A stretch of 6,721 nt of DNA from an uncultured Lachnospiraceae bacterium (lineage in GTDB: Bacteria; Bacillota; Clostridia; Lachnospirales; Lachnospiraceae). Numbering within the stretch: the first letter of the stretch is position 1; each line of letters begins with the position of its first letter. The notes below the pieces were generated by a model, which did no database searches, was not told the origin of the DNA, and saw only the letters and a program-made list of their open reading frames with translations. A program made the position numbers and the translations under genes. Location: contig CADBUD010000001.1 in NCBI GenBank assembly GCA_902797785.1, positions 1-6,721 of the forward strand. The letters run 5' to 3'. Below, in pieces: positions 5,455 through 6,721 of the stretch.

Positions 5455-6144
5455 TTATCCTCGATAATTTTTTAACAGGATGACATTGGAATAATGCATC
5501 CCGCGGGAGAGGGCAGAACCATGGCTGCTGCAAAAGATGTCAACGCTGTTTCCATGAACCCCGGTATCCTCAGCGTAATAGATATGCCCATCGATCAGGA
5601 CATAGGATCCAAGCGGAATAACAGACGGATCAACAGAGATGGTAAAGCCTTCTTGCGGCAGACGGTGACTGAAGCTTAAGGAAGAACCGGCCCAGCGACC
5701 GCAGCATTTTGCGCAGTTGCAATAAGCGGTAATCCGGAAAAGACCAAGACATACTTGATTCATTTGCTGAATCAGCTGCTCAGCTTCTTTACCGATGGAG
5801 AGCTTGTTCGTCTTTGCATATCCCTTTTTGTTGCTGTATTTGACGAGGCTCCAGCCGTTGGTATAAGATTTTAAAACGGTACATTCTTTATTCTTTGGAA
5901 TCGTAATAACGGTTTTTCCCTTTTTGGAAGCTTTCTTTTTGAGCTGGAGCTTTCCTTTGGAGGTGAAACCGGTCTTTGTCGTAGAGAGCTTGATGGAACC
6001 GGAAGTATTTGTTTCCTTGGCGGATACAGGCAAAAAAGAAAACATTAGGCAAAAAAGAATCGCAAGGAATAGAATGGTACCTTTTAAATAGAAATTTTGG
6101 GTCATCGTAGTGTAAGTGTTTCGTGCATTGCTGTTTGAAAACAT
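5455..6144 (-). CDS. Exported SH3b-3D domain protein, probable peptidoglycan-lytic enzyme
   Basis: The start is placed at ATG 6144 (minus strand) because AGAGG lies six to seven bases upstream; the frame is open for 21 more codons but without a supported start. The product has 229 residues. A hydrophobic segment (about 22-41) ends in LPVSA-KE, a likely signal peptidase site at residue 42. A bacterial SH3-like domain follows (about 64-117, with NGWSLVKYSNKKGYAKTNKL), probably for wall binding. The 3D domain (about 134-226) is named for conserved aspartates: TAYCNCAKCCG (139-149), VDPSVIPLGS with D172, AEDTG with D193 and VDIF with D202. This fold is shared with MltA-type lytic transglycosylases and occurs in YocH- and YabE-type wall hydrolases of Firmicutes. 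The usual cysteine cluster (142, 144, 147, 148) is present. It is a single-gene unit facing the GH5 gene. Confidence 0.88.
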   Translation of the reverse strand: MFSNSNARNTYTTMTQNFYLKGTILFLAILFCLMFSFLPVSAKETNTSGSIKLSTTKTGFTSKGKLQLKKKASKKGKTVITIPKNKECTVLKSYTNGWSLVKYSNKKGYAKTNKLSIGKEAEQLIQQMNQVCLGLFRITAYCNCAKCCGRWAGSSLSFSHRLPQEGFTISVDPSVIPLGSYVLIDGHIYYAEDTGVHGNSVDIFCSSHGSALSRGMHYSNVILLKNYRG

Positions 6145-6209
6145 AACATACCTCTTTTCTGATTTTTTGTAAGGAAATTTGCAATAAAATGACGGAGATT
6201 GCCCCAAAT

Positions 6210-6226
6210 ATTACAAATTTGTTACA
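6210..6226 (-). promoter_or_regulatory. WalR-like binding box
   Basis: The minus strand reads TGTAAC-AAATT-TGTAAT, an exact match to the WalR (YycF) consensus TGTWAH-N5-TGTWAH known from Bacillus and Staphylococcus. A further TGTAAT lies three bases before it. The box is just downstream of the expected transcription start, a position more typical of repression than activation. WalR controls wall hydrolases, including the 3D-domain protein YocH, so the gene context fits. AT-richness makes chance matches possible. Confidence 0.5.
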
Positions 6227-6240
6227 AATATTACAAAGTC

Positions 6241-6269
6241 ATTATATTATAATTTCTAATTCATGTCAA
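6241..6269 (-). promoter_or_regulatory. Consensus sigma-A promoter of the 3D-domain gene
   Basis: On the minus strand, TTGACA (6264-6269) and TATAAT (6241-6246) are both perfect hexamers with a 17-bp spacer. Transcription would start near 6234, giving a leader of about 90 bases to the ATG at 6144. Confidence 0.88.
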
Positions 6270-6483
6270 CCTCTTTGCGAATTATGACGAATTGTAACGT
6301 TACTATTCACAGCCAATGTCATTTACTTTAGACAAGCATGGGATAGGACGAGCTGATGTTCGATTGACTTAAGCTGAAATCACTCAATTATTGATGCCAA
6401 TTACAGCTGAAAGACCATATTTTATGCATCGATACTGTAGGCGACACAGTTTTTCTGCACACTGACAAATTTATAAGCACGCC
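6270..6483. other. Intergenic region without a recognisable gene
   Basis: No reading frame of convincing length or with a ribosome site was found on either strand. The only notable structure is a 10-bp perfect palindrome, GTAACGTTAC (6294-6303), about 24 bp upstream of the -35 of the 3D-domain promoter; it could be an operator. Confidence 0.4.
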
Positions 6484-6528
6484 AAAAAGACGTGGACAGA
6501 AATCTCTTTTTTTCAGACTGTCCTCGTC
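6484..6528 (-). terminator. Intrinsic terminator after the right-edge minus-strand gene
   Basis: The arms GACG-T-GGACAG (6489-6499) and CTGTCC-T-CGTC (6518-6528) form ten base pairs around one T-T mismatch. On the minus strand the hairpin is followed by TTTTT (6484-6488). It lies 45 bp beyond the stop of the partial reading frame at 6574, which supports that frame as a real gene end. Confidence 0.75.
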
Positions 6529-6573
6529 GGGGAATTTGTAGTATAATGTTATCGAGGTGCGGCTTCTCTTTGG

Positions 6574-6721
6574 TTAATTTCGATAGCAGAAGCTGATGGG
6601 AAGTTGAAACCTATGCTGGCGTGCAAAGGATCTCCCGGGTCTGATTGGCTCAATGTTTTGGGCGATCAGATCCTCCACCTCCATTTCGGTAACTCCATCA
6701 TGGATTCGCAGGAAATCCCTG
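6574..6721 (-). CDS. 3' end of an unidentified minus-strand gene
   Basis: The frame is open from the right edge to a TAA at 6574-6576, giving the last 48 residues of a protein (visible stretch RDFLRIHDGVTEMEVEDLIA, then EPIRPGRSFARQHRF, ending SFCYRN). It is the longest open minus-strand frame at this edge, and a terminator follows at the right distance. I do not recognise the family. The segment is hydrophilic, with an acidic helix-like part (TEMEVEDLI) followed by a basic part (PGRSFARQHRF). It could be the end of a mobile-element protein, but nothing seen here proves that. Confidence 0.4.
   Translation of the reverse strand, partial: RDFLRIHDGVTEMEVEDLIAQNIEPIRPGRSFARQHRFQLPISFCYRN

Noticed and set aside
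5494..5679. 61-codon plus-strand frame inside the 3D-domain gene, and similar antisense frames in leuA and the GH5 gene
   Set aside because: These are frames antisense to well-supported genes with no domain or ribosome-site support.
6145..6234. Cyclic-di-AMP riboswitch before the 3D-domain gene, as often seen for wall hydrolases in clostridia
   Set aside because: The leader from the mapped promoter is only about 90 bases and lacks recognisable conserved cores of that class.

Overview
The window looks like a low-GC Gram-positive chromosome, most likely from a gut-type clostridium of the Lachnospiraceae kind. The evidence is strong AGGAGG-type ribosome sites, a leucine T-box leader, a WalR-like motif before a 3D-domain wall hydrolase, and an Rpn-family nuclease with a KEG-rich tail. 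The species cannot be named from sequence alone.

Layout, left to right. (1) 2-379: the 3' end of an Rpn (PD-(D/E)XK recombination-promoting nuclease) gene, with a well-placed internal start for a 65-residue C-terminal product. (2) 593-1066: a WYL-type regulator cut down to its N-terminal HTH half. (3) 1138-1285: a 148-bp palindromic cloverleaf element. (4) 1350-1717: extended -10 promoter and a leucine T-box leader with its terminator. (5) 1778-3763: leuA, 2-isopropylmalate synthase, carrying an extra C-terminal AraC-like double-HTH domain of about 100 residues. (6) 3782-3929: a second copy of the 148-bp element, inverted relative to the first, starting 18 bp after the leuA stop. (7) 3994-5364: a secreted family GH5 endoglucanase. 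(8) 5401-5454: a terminator shared by two converging genes. (9) 5455-6144, minus strand: an exported SH3b-3D wall hydrolase with a consensus promoter and a WalR-like box. (10) 6484-6721, minus strand: the 3' end of an unidentified gene followed by its own terminator.

The best candidates for something new are the LeuA-AraC fusion, which joins a leucine-feedback enzyme to a regulator fold on a T-box controlled transcript, and the 148-bp cloverleaf repeat that brackets this whole transcription unit in inverted orientation. The genes do not form one operon. leuA is a single-gene unit for leucine synthesis, the GH5 enzyme acts outside the cell on beta-glucans, and the 3D protein acts on the cell wall. 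The left end (Rpn tail, truncated regulator, repeat) looks like eroded accessory DNA.
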